From the NCBI RefSeq assembly GCF_000199675.1, contig NC_014960.1:806001-870000 (forward strand): a stretch of 64,000 bases of DNA. Reading direction: 5' to 3'. The position numbers and the translations under genes are program-made. The stretch comes from Anaerolinea thermophila UNI-1. GTDB lineage: Bacteria > Chloroflexota > Anaerolineae > Anaerolineales > Anaerolineaceae. The notes beneath the pieces were generated by a model. That model was not told where the DNA came from and searched no databases. It was given only the letters and a program-made list of their open reading frames with translations. Of this stretch, positions 1 to 9,168 are shown piece by piece (the stretch's first letter is position 1; every line of letters begins with the position of its first letter).

Positions 1-766
1 CATCTTCGTCATTTCCTACGGCTTTGAGGATCAGTTAAAGGAATTTGCCGACCAGTATCCCAATAAAATCTTCGTCAACATTGACACGGTGGTGGAAAAC
101 AGCAAGAAAACCATTACCTCGGTGGATTTCATTGAGGAAGAAAGCGCCTATCTGGCGGGGGTAGTGGCTGGACTGACCACCCTCGATACCAGCATTCCCA
201 ACGTTAACCCGGATAAGGTTGTGGGTGTGGTTGGCGGCGATGTGGATCCGGTGGTGAGCGCCTTCGTATTTGCGTACGAAAACGGCGCCAAATCCGTGGA
301 TCCGGAAATTCAGGTGCTCAAGAAATCCCTGGGCGGTGCCTGGGATGATTCGGCGCGCGGCAAGCAAGCCGCCTTGCAACTGTACGACCAGAAAGCCGAT
401 GTGGTCTTCCAGGTGGCGGCGGCGGCAGGGATTGGGGTACTGCAAGCCGCTCGCGAACGCCAGTTGTACGCCATCGGTGTGGATACCAACCAGAACGACC
501 TCGAACCTGGTTACGTCATTGCCAGCGACATTAAGAACGTGGGCAAATCCATTGAGGATGTGTACAAGACCATTCATGAAGGCACATACAAACCCGGCCA
601 GGTGCTGAAATACGGTATTGCCCAGGGCGGTGTGGACATTGCCCTCGAAGCCAAGGTGCAGGTACTGCCTCAGAGCATTGTGGATAAAGTCCTGGCGATT
701 CGCCAGCAAATTGTGGACGGCACCCTGAAGATTGAAATGTACAACAATCAGGACGTCTGGCAGTAA
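1..766 (+). CDS. BMP-family ABC substrate-binding protein (5' end outside window)
   Basis: The reading frame is open from base 2 and stops with TAA at 764-766; the N-terminus with its expected lipoprotein signal lies outside the window. The visible 254 residues have the Bmp/PnrA (TmpC) fold signature: a segment on the protein's access to the cell (EEESAYLAGVVAGL), a glycine/valine strand VVGVVGGDVDPVV, and a late GVDTNQNDL block, as in purine nucleoside-binding lipoproteins. It would capture the ligand outside the membrane and deliver it to the two permeases encoded downstream (2383-4313). A strong hairpin follows the stop, so this gene can be expressed above the rest of the operon. The ligand, probably a nucleoside, is inferred from family and operon only. 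Confidence 0.88.
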   Translation, partial: IFVISYGFEDQLKEFADQYPNKIFVNIDTVVENSKKTITSVDFIEEESAYLAGVVAGLTTLDTSIPNVNPDKVVGVVGGDVDPVVSAFVFAYENGAKSVDPEIQVLKKSLGGAWDDSARGKQAALQLYDQKADVVFQVAAAAGIGVLQAARERQLYAIGVDTNQNDLEPGYVIASDIKNVGKSIEDVYKTIHEGTYKPGQVLKYGIAQGGVDIALEAKVQVLPQSIVDKVLAIRQQIVDGTLKIEMYNNQDVWQ

Positions 767-795
767 GTTGCCAGCGGGTTTTCTTGCAACGGGTG

Positions 796-840
796 GATGG
801 GTGAAGCCTGCGCTTCACCCATCTTCCTGAATTTTTTCTC
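796..840 (+). terminator. Intrinsic terminator or attenuator after the BMP gene
   Basis: A perfect 12-bp stem (GATGGGTGAAGC at 796-807, complement at 812-823) with a 4-base loop is followed by a T-rich tract with six T in a row. It lies between the binding-protein gene and the ATPase gene of the same operon, so partial read-through would give the usual excess of binding protein over transporter. Confidence 0.8.
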
Positions 841-853
841 AAGGGCGAAAGTC

Positions 854-2386
854 ATGGACTCTAACCTGATTGAGATGCGCCATATCGTCAAAGTCTATCC
901 GCCCAACGTGCTGGCGCTGGACGATGTCACTGTGGACTTTCGGCGCGGGGAAATTCACTCCATTGTGGGCGAAAATGGCGCCGGCAAAAGCACCCTGATG
1001 AAGGTGCTGTATGGCATCACCCATCCCAACTCCGGCGAAATTGTGTATAACGGCAAAGCGGTGCACTTTCGTGAACCGGGCGAAGCCATTGCCGCCGGCA
1101 TTGGCATGGTGCATCAGGAAATCGTTCTCATCCCCGAATACACCGTTTGGGAAAACATTGTGCTGGGGGTGGAGCCGGTCAACTGGCTGGGCAAAATTGA
1201 CCGCCGCCGCGCCCGGCAACGGGTTCAGCAAAAAATTGACGAATTCCAGTTCAATCTTGACCCCGATGCCCGGGTGGAAGACATCTCCGTTGCCGCACGC
1301 CAGAAGGTGGAAATTCTGACCCTGCTCTACCGCAACGTCGAGGTGCTGATTCTGGACGAGCCTACCGCGGTGCTTACCCCGCAGGAAATCCCCCAGTTGT
1401 TCGCTGAACTGAACCGTCTGCGGGATAGTGGGCACACCATTCTTTTCATTTCCCATCGCTTGGAAGAGGTACTGGAACTCAGCGACCGTATCACCGTGAT
1501 GCGCAGAGGCAAGAAGGTGGAGACCGTTCCTGCCACCGAAACCAGCCGCCAGGAACTGGCGCGCATGATGGTTGGGAGGGAGGTGATTTTCACCAGCCGG
1601 CGTACCCCCCAACACCCCGGCGAACCTGTCTTGCAGGTGGAACATCTCACCCTGCGGGAGGATCACGGTCGCACCCGCCTGGATGACCTGAATTTTGAAG
1701 TACGTGCAGGGGAAATCGTCGGTGTGGCGGGCGTGGAGGGCAACGGCCAGTTTGAACTGGTCAATACCCTCATGGGTATTCAAAAGCCCACCAGCGGGCG
1801 CATCCTGATTCATGGACAGGACATTACCCACAGCGATATTCTGGAAAGACGCCGATTCATCTCGTTCGTGCCGCAGGATCGCGGCAAGATGGGTGCCAGT
1901 TTGCCCGCGCCGGTGTGGGAGAACGCCATCATGACTCACCACCGGCTTAACCCGCAGTTGTCCGGCTGGAAGGGTCTATTGCTCAATACACGCTATGCCC
2001 GCCAGTTCACCCGCCAGTTGATTGATGCCTTTTCTGTGGTTCTTCCATCGCCGCAGGCGCCTTTCCGTACCCTCTCGGGGGGCAATCAGCAAAAGGTCAT
2101 CGTCGGGCGGGAACTCATGCTTCAGAGCGATTTCGTCTTGCTGGATCAGCCCACCCGCGGATTGGATGTGGGTTCGATGGAGTACATCCATGACCAGGTT
2201 CTGCGCATCCGCTCCGAAGGGCGGGCTGTGCTGATGATTTCCGCCGACCTGGAAGAAATCTTCCTGCTGGCTGACCGCATTCTGGTGCTGTATCGTGGAA
2301 AGATTGTGGGAAATCTGCCGGTTGAACGAACCAACCCTCAGGAAGTGGGAGCCTTAATGTTGGGAGGACAGCACGAAAGCCCATGA
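854..2386 (+). CDS. ABC transporter ATP-binding protein with two NBDs (BMP/nucleoside import family)
   Basis: 510 residues, the usual size for RbsA/YufO-type ATPases with two fused nucleotide-binding domains. The first domain has a canonical Walker A (GENGAGKST, about residue 38) and Walker B LILDEPTAVL. The second has a degenerate Walker A (GVEGNGQFE) but an intact signature LSGGNQQKV and LLDQPTRGLD, the asymmetry normal for this family. I chose ATG at 854 because family members begin just before the 'MRHIVKVYP' strand; an upstream in-frame ATG at 797 would lie inside the terminator hairpin. The 3' end overlaps the first permease by ATGA. It energises import of the ligand bound by the upstream lipoprotein. 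Confidence 0.92.
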   Translation: MDSNLIEMRHIVKVYPPNVLALDDVTVDFRRGEIHSIVGENGAGKSTLMKVLYGITHPNSGEIVYNGKAVHFREPGEAIAAGIGMVHQEIVLIPEYTVWENIVLGVEPVNWLGKIDRRRARQRVQQKIDEFQFNLDPDARVEDISVAARQKVEILTLLYRNVEVLILDEPTAVLTPQEIPQLFAELNRLRDSGHTILFISHRLEEVLELSDRITVMRRGKKVETVPATETSRQELARMMVGREVIFTSRRTPQHPGEPVLQVEHLTLREDHGRTRLDDLNFEVRAGEIVGVAGVEGNGQFELVNTLMGIQKPTSGRILIHGQDITHSDILERRRFISFVPQDRGKMGASLPAPVWENAIMTHHRLNPQLSGWKGLLLNTRYARQFTRQLIDAFSVVLPSPQAPFRTLSGGNQQKVIVGRELMLQSDFVLLDQPTRGLDVGSMEYIHDQVLRIRSEGRAVLMISADLEEIFLLADRILVLYRGKIVGNLPVERTNPQEVGALMLGGQHESP

Positions 2387-3420
2387 AGCAAAAAGTTTTC
2401 AATGCTCTGATTGGAATAGGGGTGGCTTTGCTGTTGGGTGCGGTATTGCTCATCCTGCAAGGCTACAACCCGCTGGAAACCTATCAAGCCCTGTTTGAGT
2501 TTTCTCTGTTCGGCTACTATCCTTTTGCCACCACCCTGCGCAATGCTGTGCCGCTGGTGCTTCCGGGACTCTCGGCGGCGATTGCCTTTGCTTCCGGTGT
2601 GGTCAATCTTGGACAGCCCGGTCAACTGGTGATGGGCGCGCTGTTCGCCACGGTAGGCGGGCTTTATCTGGATTTACCTCCCGCTTTGATGATTCCCGTG
2701 CTTGCTCTGCTTGCCATGCTGGGCGGTATGCTCTGGGCAGGAATCGCCGCGCTGTTGCGCCGCTTTTTCGATATGAGCGAGTTCATCGTCACCCTGATGC
2801 TGAACATGATTGCCGATTACTTCACCGCCTGGGCAATCACCGAGCCGTTCAAAGACCCCACCGCTTTTTCGCCCATGACCCCGCAGATTACTCAGAATGG
2901 CTGGCTTCCCAAATGGGGCGAGTTCAACTCGATGATTTTGTTCATGCTGGCGGCGGTGCTGGTTTCCTGGTTTGTGTTCAACCGCTGGAAAGCCGGCTAT
3001 GAGTGGCGCATCACCGGACAGAATGCCCTCTTTGCCCGTCTGGGCGGGTGCGATATCAACCGCAATTTTATGGCGGTGATGCTGATGACCGGCGCCCTGG
3101 CTGGTCTGGCGGGCGGGCTGGTGGTGATGGGCGGTACCCACCGCTTCATCCGGGGCTTGGGGGCTAACTATGCCTGGGACGGGGTGATGATTGCCATCGT
3201 TGCCAACAACGGTATCCTGGCTACCTTTCTGTATGGTCTGTTCTTCAGTGCCATTCAAACCGGTGCGCTCGGCATGGAACTGATTACCAGCGTCCCCAAT
3301 GAAATTTCTCAGGTCTTGCAGGCGGTGCTGGTGCTGGTCATTGTTGCCAGCCGGGAGTACCTGAACACGCTGGTGGAGCAAATCAGCGCCCGGCGCAGGG
3401 CGCGGGAGGCGCGCACATGA
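2383..3420 (+). CDS. ABC transporter permease, BMP/nucleoside type (first)
   Basis: 345 residues with about eight to ten hydrophobic segments, matching the BPD_transp_2 permeases (YufP/NupB type) that pair with BMP binding proteins. The start overlaps the ATPase stop (ATGA), and its own stop overlaps the next permease, so the three are translationally coupled. The segment GLSAAIAFASGVVNLGQPGQ near residue 60 is the conserved family region after the third membrane span. It forms half of the membrane channel. Confidence 0.9.
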   Translation: MKQKVFNALIGIGVALLLGAVLLILQGYNPLETYQALFEFSLFGYYPFATTLRNAVPLVLPGLSAAIAFASGVVNLGQPGQLVMGALFATVGGLYLDLPPALMIPVLALLAMLGGMLWAGIAALLRRFFDMSEFIVTLMLNMIADYFTAWAITEPFKDPTAFSPMTPQITQNGWLPKWGEFNSMILFMLAAVLVSWFVFNRWKAGYEWRITGQNALFARLGGCDINRNFMAVMLMTGALAGLAGGLVVMGGTHRFIRGLGANYAWDGVMIAIVANNGILATFLYGLFFSAIQTGALGMELITSVPNEISQVLQAVLVLVIVASREYLNTLVEQISARRRAREART

Positions 3421-4313
3421 GAATTCTGGTGGGTTTGATCAACGGCATGATTTCCGGCGCTACACCGATTCTGCTGGCGGCGCTCGGGGGGGCTTATACG
3501 TTTTACGCCGGCGTTTTCAACATTGCCATGGAGGGCATGCTTCTAACCGGCGCATTCTTTGCCGTGCTGGGGTCGTACTATACCGGTTCATGGCTCATCG
3601 GCGTTCTGCTGGCGGTATTGGGGGCATTGTTCCTGGCGTTGATTTTCATCCTGTTTGCGGTGGTGCTGAAGACGGATGAGTTTGTTACCGGCATTGCCCT
3701 CAACCTGTTTGCGGTGGGGGCAACCACTTACATGCTTCGCAAAATCTTCAGTGTGAAGGGCGTGTTTTCCAACGCAGGCATTCAGCCTATCCCCTCTGTG
3801 CGCATTCCACTGCTGGAACAGATTCCCGTTTTGGGTGAAATCCTCTCCGGTCAAAACCTGATGGTATGGGTGGCGGTACTGGCGACCTTTCTCACATATT
3901 TCCTCATTTTCCATACCCACTTTGGCTTGCGCCTGCGTGCCGCAGGGTATAACCCTGCCCGACTGGACTCCAGTGGTGTGCCGTCCAGTCGTATGCGTGC
4001 TCTTTCTCTGCTTGCCAGCGGCGTGTTGTGCGGGTTGGGCGGGGCTTTTCTCTCGCTGGGATATGTCAACCTGTTTGCCGAGAACATGTCCGCCGGGCGG
4101 GGGTGGATTTCGCTGGCGGCGATTATTCTGGTCAACGGCAATCCAATGGGGATTGCGCTGATTTCCCTGCTGTTTGGTTTTTCGGATGGTCTGGGCTTGC
4201 TCTTGCAGGGATATCGGGTATCGGCGCAGTTTACTGCAATGGTACCTTACATTGCCACGCTGATTGCTCTGTATTTCTATGCGGCAAGGAAGAAAAAATT
4301 AAAATCTACTTAG
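3417..4313 (+). CDS. ABC transporter permease, BMP/nucleoside type (second)
   Basis: 298 residues, YufQ/NupC-like, shorter than its partner as usual. It shows the family landmark AGVFNIAMEGMLLTGAF near residue 30 and about eight hydrophobic spans, ending in a lysine-rich cytoplasmic tail. It overlaps the preceding permease by four bases and is the last gene of the importer operon. The next gene has its own promoter. Confidence 0.9.
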   Translation: MRILVGLINGMISGATPILLAALGGAYTFYAGVFNIAMEGMLLTGAFFAVLGSYYTGSWLIGVLLAVLGALFLALIFILFAVVLKTDEFVTGIALNLFAVGATTYMLRKIFSVKGVFSNAGIQPIPSVRIPLLEQIPVLGEILSGQNLMVWVAVLATFLTYFLIFHTHFGLRLRAAGYNPARLDSSGVPSSRMRALSLLASGVLCGLGGAFLSLGYVNLFAENMSAGRGWISLAAIILVNGNPMGIALISLLFGFSDGLGLLLQGYRVSAQFTAMVPYIATLIALYFYAARKKKLKST

Positions 4314-4350
4314 AAGATAGTTTGACTATACCATTCTTAATTCTGCCAAC

Positions 4351-4379
4351 TTGACCCGCATCGCTGCATGTGTTATCAT
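4351..4379 (+). promoter_or_regulatory. Sigma70-type promoter for the LysM-M23 peptidase gene
   Basis: TTGACC at 4351-4356, a 17-bp spacer, and TATCAT at 4374-4379. The predicted start near 4386 leaves a leader of under 20 nt containing an AGAGGA Shine-Dalgarno before ATG 4404. Confidence 0.6.
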
Positions 4380-4403
4380 GCTAGGCAGAGGAACAATTAA
4401 ACA

Positions 4404-5615
4404 ATGACTGAGGATTCTCACCTTCCATCTCCCCTCTCTTCTGAGATAGAAGAGGCAGGGGAGGCGAGGTTAGCCGCAGAAGAACAACGTCCAGCCTCGC
4501 GCTGGAGTACGATTTGGGAACATATCTTACGCCTGGGCTTGGGGGAAATTGCTCTCCGTGCCGGGACATTGATTGTATCCATTGCCCTGATTTTGCTGGT
4601 CATCTGGGTGATGGCGCGTTTCTATTTAAAGGGGAATGTAGAGTCTGCGCAACAGTCGGTCTTAGCCGCACCGCTACCCTCTCCCACGCCTACGGTGCAA
4701 ATTCCCGCGTTCAAGCCGGTCACAGTGTCTGTGTCCAGCGGCATCCCCCGTCTGGCACGGTTGGATACCTATGTGCCTTCGCGTCCTCGTTTTGAAATTA
4801 CCACTTACGAGGTGCAAAAGGGCGATACTGTGTTCGGCATTGCCGAAAAGTTCGGCTTGAAGCCTCAATCCATCCTATGGGGTAACTTTGAAACCCTTGC
4901 CGATGACCCCCACCGTTTGCAGATTGGCATGAAGTTGAACATTCTGCCGGTGGATGGCGTTCTTTATCGCTGGCATGAAGGGGATAGCCTGCTGAAGGTT
5001 GCCGAATTTTATGGCGTGACTCCCGAAACCATCATTGACTGGCCCGGCAATCATCTGGACGCCGCCAAACTGGGCGATTTGTCCAAACCCAACATTGAAC
5101 CCGGCACGCTGGTTTTTGTGCCCGGCGGGAAGCGTGACTTCATTTCCTGGTCTGCGCCTTTCATCAGCCGCCGCGACCCGGCAAAAGCCAAGATTTTCGG
5201 TCCGGGTTATTGCGGTACACAGGTAGATGGCTACATCGGCAATGGCTCGTTTGTCTGGCCCACCACCGAACGCTGGCTCTCCGGATACGACTACTCCCCC
5301 GAAACCAATCACTGGGGTATTGACATTGCCGGACGCATTGGTAACCCCATCTATGCCGCCGATTCGGGCGTGGTGGTGTACTCCGGTTGGAATGAGAACG
5401 GCTATGGTTATGTGGTTGTGATTGACCACGGCAACGGCTGGCAAACCCTGTATGCTCACCTGAGCCAGATTTACGCCGGGTGTGGCGCCAGCGTCTCGCA
5501 GGGCGATACCATCGGCGCTATGGGCAGTACCGGACGCTCCACCGGGCCACATTTGCACTTCGAAATCATGAGCGAGTCAGGCGTACGCGTCAATCCATGG
5601 AGTTTCCTGCAGTAA
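4404..5615 (+). CDS. Membrane-anchored LysM-M23 metallopeptidase
   Basis: 403 residues. A cytoplasmic N-terminus of about 55 residues leads to one membrane span (about 54-76), so the rest should face the outside. Two LysM-like modules follow (YEVQKGDTVFGIAEKFGL near 137; WHEGDSLLKVAEFYGVTPE near 195). The C-terminal M23 (LytM/DUF3794-type) domain keeps the zinc ligands HWGID (HxxxD) and HLHFE (HxH), plus the conserved DHGNGWQTLYAHL region. It probably cuts peptide cross-bridges in cell-wall material or regulates such enzymes. Chloroflexota have atypical envelopes, so the exact substrate is open. It has its own promoter, and the MEMO gene follows after 13 bases. Confidence 0.88.
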   Translation: MTEDSHLPSPLSSEIEEAGEARLAAEEQRPASRWSTIWEHILRLGLGEIALRAGTLIVSIALILLVIWVMARFYLKGNVESAQQSVLAAPLPSPTPTVQIPAFKPVTVSVSSGIPRLARLDTYVPSRPRFEITTYEVQKGDTVFGIAEKFGLKPQSILWGNFETLADDPHRLQIGMKLNILPVDGVLYRWHEGDSLLKVAEFYGVTPETIIDWPGNHLDAAKLGDLSKPNIEPGTLVFVPGGKRDFISWSAPFISRRDPAKAKIFGPGYCGTQVDGYIGNGSFVWPTTERWLSGYDYSPETNHWGIDIAGRIGNPIYAADSGVVVYSGWNENGYGYVVVIDHGNGWQTLYAHLSQIYAGCGASVSQGDTIGAMGSTGRSTGPHLHFEIMSESGVRVNPWSFLQ

Positions 5616-5628
5616 AAAGGAGGTTCCC

Positions 5629-6474
5629 ATGGTGGCTGTGTCCGATGTCAGACCTTCCCCCATTGCGGGGACGTGGTACAGCGGCGATGCTCAGCGTCTT
5701 CGTCGTCAGGTCGAAACCTATTTGAGTGAAGCCCATATTCCCTCATTGAATGGGGAGGTGGTGGCAGTTGTGGCACCTCATGCCGGGCATCGCTATTCCG
5801 GGCGTACCGCCGGGCATGCCTTTGCCGCCGTACGCGGGCAAAGCCCTGAAGTGGTTGCGGTGCTTTCTCCCTTTCACGCCATGCACCCTGCAGAGTTGCT
5901 CACCACAGCGCATCAGGCGTATGCTACACCGTTGGGGCTGATTCCTGTGGATCATGAAGCCCTGCTAATCCTGGAGCAGGATTTAGCGGAGCAACACCTG
6001 TCTCTGACACGGGTAGCGTATGATAGCGAACATTCGCTGGAAATTGAATTACCCTTCCTGCAGGTAGCGCTTCAGGGAGATTTCCGCCTCTTGCCCTTGA
6101 TGGTGCGCTCGCATTCCCCCCAGGTACTGCAAACTCTGGGAAAGTTGTTGGCACAGGTACTCAAAGACCGGCGGGCTTTACTGGTTGCCAGCACCGACCT
6201 TTCTCACTTTTACCCGGAAAAGATTGCCCGGCAGTTGGATGCAGAAATGCTCCGCCGGCTGGAAGCCTTTGACCCCCTTGCGATGCTGGAAGCCGAAACA
6301 ACTGGCAAGGGCTTTGCTTGCGGGGTGGGTGCGGTAGCGGCAACTCTTTGGGCAGCGCGGGCTTTGGGGGCAGACCGGGTTTCCATTCTTCACCACAGTA
6401 CTTCGGCGGATGAAACTGGAGATTATTCAGCCGTAGTGGGCTACGGCGCCGCCGCGATTCTTCGCACCGTATGA
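5629..6474 (+). CDS. amrB: MEMO1-family protein (AmmeMemoRadiSam system protein B)
   Basis: 281 residues, full length for MEMO/AmrB. The opening RPSPIAGTWYSGD, the histidine motif APHAGHRYSGRTAGHAF (about 45-61), STDLSHF and the late DYSAVVGYGA are all typical. The fold is related to extradiol dioxygenases. The biochemical role in bacteria is unsettled, and the usual partners AmrA and the radical-SAM protein are not in this window. A strong Shine-Dalgarno (AAAGGAGG) precedes ATG 5629, and the stop overlaps the next start (ATGA). Confidence 0.87.
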   Translation: MVAVSDVRPSPIAGTWYSGDAQRLRRQVETYLSEAHIPSLNGEVVAVVAPHAGHRYSGRTAGHAFAAVRGQSPEVVAVLSPFHAMHPAELLTTAHQAYATPLGLIPVDHEALLILEQDLAEQHLSLTRVAYDSEHSLEIELPFLQVALQGDFRLLPLMVRSHSPQVLQTLGKLLAQVLKDRRALLVASTDLSHFYPEKIARQLDAEMLRRLEAFDPLAMLEAETTGKGFACGVGAVAATLWAARALGADRVSILHHSTSADETGDYSAVVGYGAAAILRTV

Positions 6475-7871
6475 GTATTCTGCAGATTGGTTTGATTTTC
6501 CTCTTAATTGCGCTCAACGCCTTTTTTGTGGGCGTTGAGTTTGCTGTCGTGGCTTCCCGCCGATCCCGCCTGGATTTGCTGGTAGAACCGGATCACCCGG
6601 CGCTCCGCCTGGTGCATCGCTGGCTGGAAGATGAAGCCGCCCGCGACCGATTGATTGCTGCCTCGCAGTTAGGCATCACCCTGGTTAGCCTGGCGTTGGG
6701 CTCGGTGGGCGAGAAAGCCTTTGAAGCATGGCTTGAGCCTTACTTCGCCCACTGGATGCTTCCCCCGCAGTTGATGTTCCTGCGGCAGGCGGTAGAAATC
6801 CTGCCATTGGTGCTTTCCCTCACCATTGTGACAGGACTGCATGTTGTTCTGGGTGAACAGGTGCCCAAAGTGGCAGTTCTTCGGGACCCTGAAGCCTTTG
6901 CCTTGCGCGCTGCTCAGCCCATGGATTTGTTTGCCCGTATCTTCCGCGGGTTTATCGACTTGCTCGATTGGGCAACCCGCACCATTTTGAAAGCCTTGGG
7001 CATCCCATCCAATGGACATGCGCATGCGCTGATCAGTTCAGTGGAAGAACTGCGTCAGATTGTCACCAGCCCGGAAGTGGAGCAACTGGTCGATGATTCG
7101 GAGCGCGAAATGCTCTCCGCCGTCATTGATTTTGGCGAGCGGGTGGTGCGTCAGGTAGTAGTGCCGCGCACTGAAATCATCGCCATTGAGGCAGATCAAC
7201 TGCTGACTGAGGCGGCAGAACTGGCGGCGCGTGAGGGGGTAACCAAACTACCCGTGTACGAGGACAATCTGGATCAGGTTATCGGTATTCTGCACATGAA
7301 AGACCTGATGGCGCGTTGGGTGGAAGACCGCCTGGAAAATGGATGCGCTCGTGATCTGGCACGTGAAGCCCTGTTTGTGCCAGACAGTCTGCCCATCAAC
7401 GACCTGTTGATGCTCTTTCGCGAGCGCCGCCAGCACATCGCCATTGTGCTGGATGAATATGGTGGAACGGCAGGACTGGTGACGCTGGAAGATTTGCTGG
7501 AAGAAATTGTCGGCGATGTGCAGGATGCCTTTGATGCCGAACCGCCCGCCATTCAATCGCTCAAGGATGGCAGTGCCCTGATTGATGGCATGACTCTCAT
7601 CGAAGAGGTCAATGAGACCTTTGGCTTGCATCTGCAAGACCCTAATTATGATACCCTTGCCGGATACATTCTGGGTAAATTGGGACACATCCCCGCGGTG
7701 GGTGAGGAAGTTGAAGACCCTGAAAATGGCATCAGTTTGCGGGTTGAAGCCATGGAACGTCTGCGCATTGCCCGTGTACTGATGCGTCGCCTGCCCAAAC
7801 CTGCTCCAAAGCCAGACCCGGTACCGGAAAAAACATCCCCCCTGCAAACGGAGCCTGCCCATGCCCATTGA
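6471..7871 (+). CDS. CNNM/CorC (hemolysin C-like) membrane protein with CBS pair
   Basis: 466 residues in the standard order: DUF21/CNNM membrane domain (about 1-190, three to four spans, with QLGITLVSLALG and GEQVPK motifs), a CBS pair (about 210-345, including VVPRTEI and LPVYEDNLD), and a CorC/HlyC domain (about 360-445, DGMTLIEEVNE). Relatives are implicated in Mg/Co efflux or membrane repair. 'Hemolysin' is a legacy label. The proline-rich tail overlaps the next gene by 11 bases in another frame. Confidence 0.9.
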   Translation: MSILQIGLIFLLIALNAFFVGVEFAVVASRRSRLDLLVEPDHPALRLVHRWLEDEAARDRLIAASQLGITLVSLALGSVGEKAFEAWLEPYFAHWMLPPQLMFLRQAVEILPLVLSLTIVTGLHVVLGEQVPKVAVLRDPEAFALRAAQPMDLFARIFRGFIDLLDWATRTILKALGIPSNGHAHALISSVEELRQIVTSPEVEQLVDDSEREMLSAVIDFGERVVRQVVVPRTEIIAIEADQLLTEAAELAAREGVTKLPVYEDNLDQVIGILHMKDLMARWVEDRLENGCARDLAREALFVPDSLPINDLLMLFRERRQHIAIVLDEYGGTAGLVTLEDLLEEIVGDVQDAFDAEPPAIQSLKDGSALIDGMTLIEEVNETFGLHLQDPNYDTLAGYILGKLGHIPAVGEEVEDPENGISLRVEAMERLRIARVLMRRLPKPAPKPDPVPEKTSPLQTEPAHAH

Positions 7872-8298
7872 TGTGGTGAAGAATGTAACCGATGAATTGC
7901 TCGAAGCCATGCAACGACTGATGCCACAATTGAATCCGGGTCATCCCATTCCTGACCGTCAGGCACTGGAGCGCATTGTCCACTCTGAAGCCAGCACCTT
8001 GCTGGTTTCACGAGATGAGTCTGGCAGAATTACCGGCATGTTGACGCTGGTGGTGTTCCATACGCCATCGGGTACACACGCCTGGATTGAAGATGTGGTG
8101 GTAGATTCTGTCTCACGCGGACAGGGTATTGGCGAAGCCCTGACGCGCAAAGCCATCGAGATGGCGCAAGCCCTGGGTGCTGATTCGGTCAATTTGACCT
8201 CACGCCCGGCGCGGGAAGCGGCAAACCGCCTGTATCAGCGTGTGGGTTTTCAACTGCGTCAGACCAACGTTTACCGTTATTCACTTCCCCGAAAATAA
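7861..8298 (+). CDS. GNAT-family N-acetyltransferase
   Basis: 145 residues forming one GNAT domain. The acetyl-CoA-binding motif A is seen as VVDSVSRGQGIGEALTRKAI (about 80-99), followed by the strand-helix SVNLTSRPAREAANRLYQRVGF typical of the family's C-terminal half. The substrate cannot be told. It overlaps the CNNM gene and ends just before a bidirectional hairpin. Confidence 0.85.
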   Translation: MPIDVVKNVTDELLEAMQRLMPQLNPGHPIPDRQALERIVHSEASTLLVSRDESGRITGMLTLVVFHTPSGTHAWIEDVVVDSVSRGQGIGEALTRKAIEMAQALGADSVNLTSRPAREAANRLYQRVGFQLRQTNVYRYSLPRK

Positions 8299-8300
8299 AA

Positions 8301-8341
8301 AGAGCAGAAAGAAGGGGATAGAAGGCCCTTCTTTCCGCTCT
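8301..8341. terminator. Bidirectional terminator hairpin between convergent genes
   Basis: A 15-bp stem with one mismatch (AGAGCAGAAAGAAGG at 8301-8315 against 8327-8341), A-rich on the left and with the stop of the minus-strand operon just to the right. It can serve both the GNAT operon and the riboflavin transporter operon. Confidence 0.6.
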
Positions 8342-8360
8342 GAAAACTAACCTGGCTGTG

Positions 8361-9155
8361 TCAATCGGTGATGGCACGGCGCAGTTCGCGCGCCAGGGCA
8401 CCAAATTCCGGTGTGTACCGGACATCTTCATCTCTTGGACGCGGCAGGTCTATGGCTAAATCCAGAACTACCCGTCCGGGGCGGGAACTCAACACCAGCA
8501 CCCGGTCGGAAAGCAGAATGGCTTCACTGATGGAATGGGTGACCATCAGCACGGTGGTGCGGTGTTCCTGCCAGAGGCGCAGGAGTTCGCTCGCCATTTT
8601 CTCGCGGGTGAGCGCGTCCAGCGCGCCAAAGGGTTCATCCAGCAAAAGCAAACCGGGTTCCTGAATCAGCGAGCGAGCAATGGCTACCCGCTGAGCCATG
8701 CCGCCGGACAGTTCACGCGGTAAAGCCTCTCCAAATCCCTGTAGCCCGACGATGTCCAGCCAGGCATCTGCTTTTTGCAGGGCTTGAGAGCGAGGCACGC
8801 CTTGCAGAATTAACGGCAGGGCGATATTCTCGCGTACATTTCGCCAGGGCATCAGGTTGGCATCCTGAAACACCAGGCTGATGCGCGAGGCAGTGGGCGC
8901 GTAGAAAATTACTTCTCCCCGGGTAGGGGTGAGCAAGCCAGCGATGATGCGCAAGAGGGTGCTTTTGCCGCAACCGGACGGTCCCAGCAGGCAAACGAAC
9001 TCGCGGGGGTGCAAATCAAATTGCACCCCGTGCAGTGCCTCCACTCCACCATTGTCGTTGGGGTAGCGCATGTGCACGTCCTCTACCCGCAGGTAGGGCT
9101 GAATCGCGGTTGAGGGTGTTGCCACTTCGAAAGCAGTCATCGTTTGCTCGCTCAT
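8361..9155 (-). CDS. ABC transporter ATPase, NitT/TauT type, of the riboflavin transporter
   Basis: 264 residues with Walker A GPSGCGKST, signature LSGGMAQRVAIARSL, Walker B LLLLDEPFGALD and a switch histidine in VTHSISEA. It is closest in style to SsuB/TauB/ThiZ ATPases. I chose ATG 9155, preceded by AAAGGTG at good spacing; a GTG at 9164 overlaps that Shine-Dalgarno. It is the third gene of an operon with ribX and ribY downstream of an FMN riboswitch, so it should energise flavin uptake. Confidence 0.88.
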   Translation of the reverse strand: MSEQTMTAFEVATPSTAIQPYLRVEDVHMRYPNDNGGVEALHGVQFDLHPREFVCLLGPSGCGKSTLLRIIAGLLTPTRGEVIFYAPTASRISLVFQDANLMPWRNVRENIALPLILQGVPRSQALQKADAWLDIVGLQGFGEALPRELSGGMAQRVAIARSLIQEPGLLLLDEPFGALDALTREKMASELLRLWQEHRTTVLMVTHSISEAILLSDRVLVLSSRPGRVVLDLAIDLPRPRDEDVRYTPEFGALARELRRAITD

Positions 9156-9168
9156 CTCAATCACCTTT

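Noticed and set aside
839..1942. 367-residue open frame antisense to the BMP ATPase
   Set aside because: It lies entirely over a well-conserved ATPase and shows only shadow composition (H, Q, N-rich).
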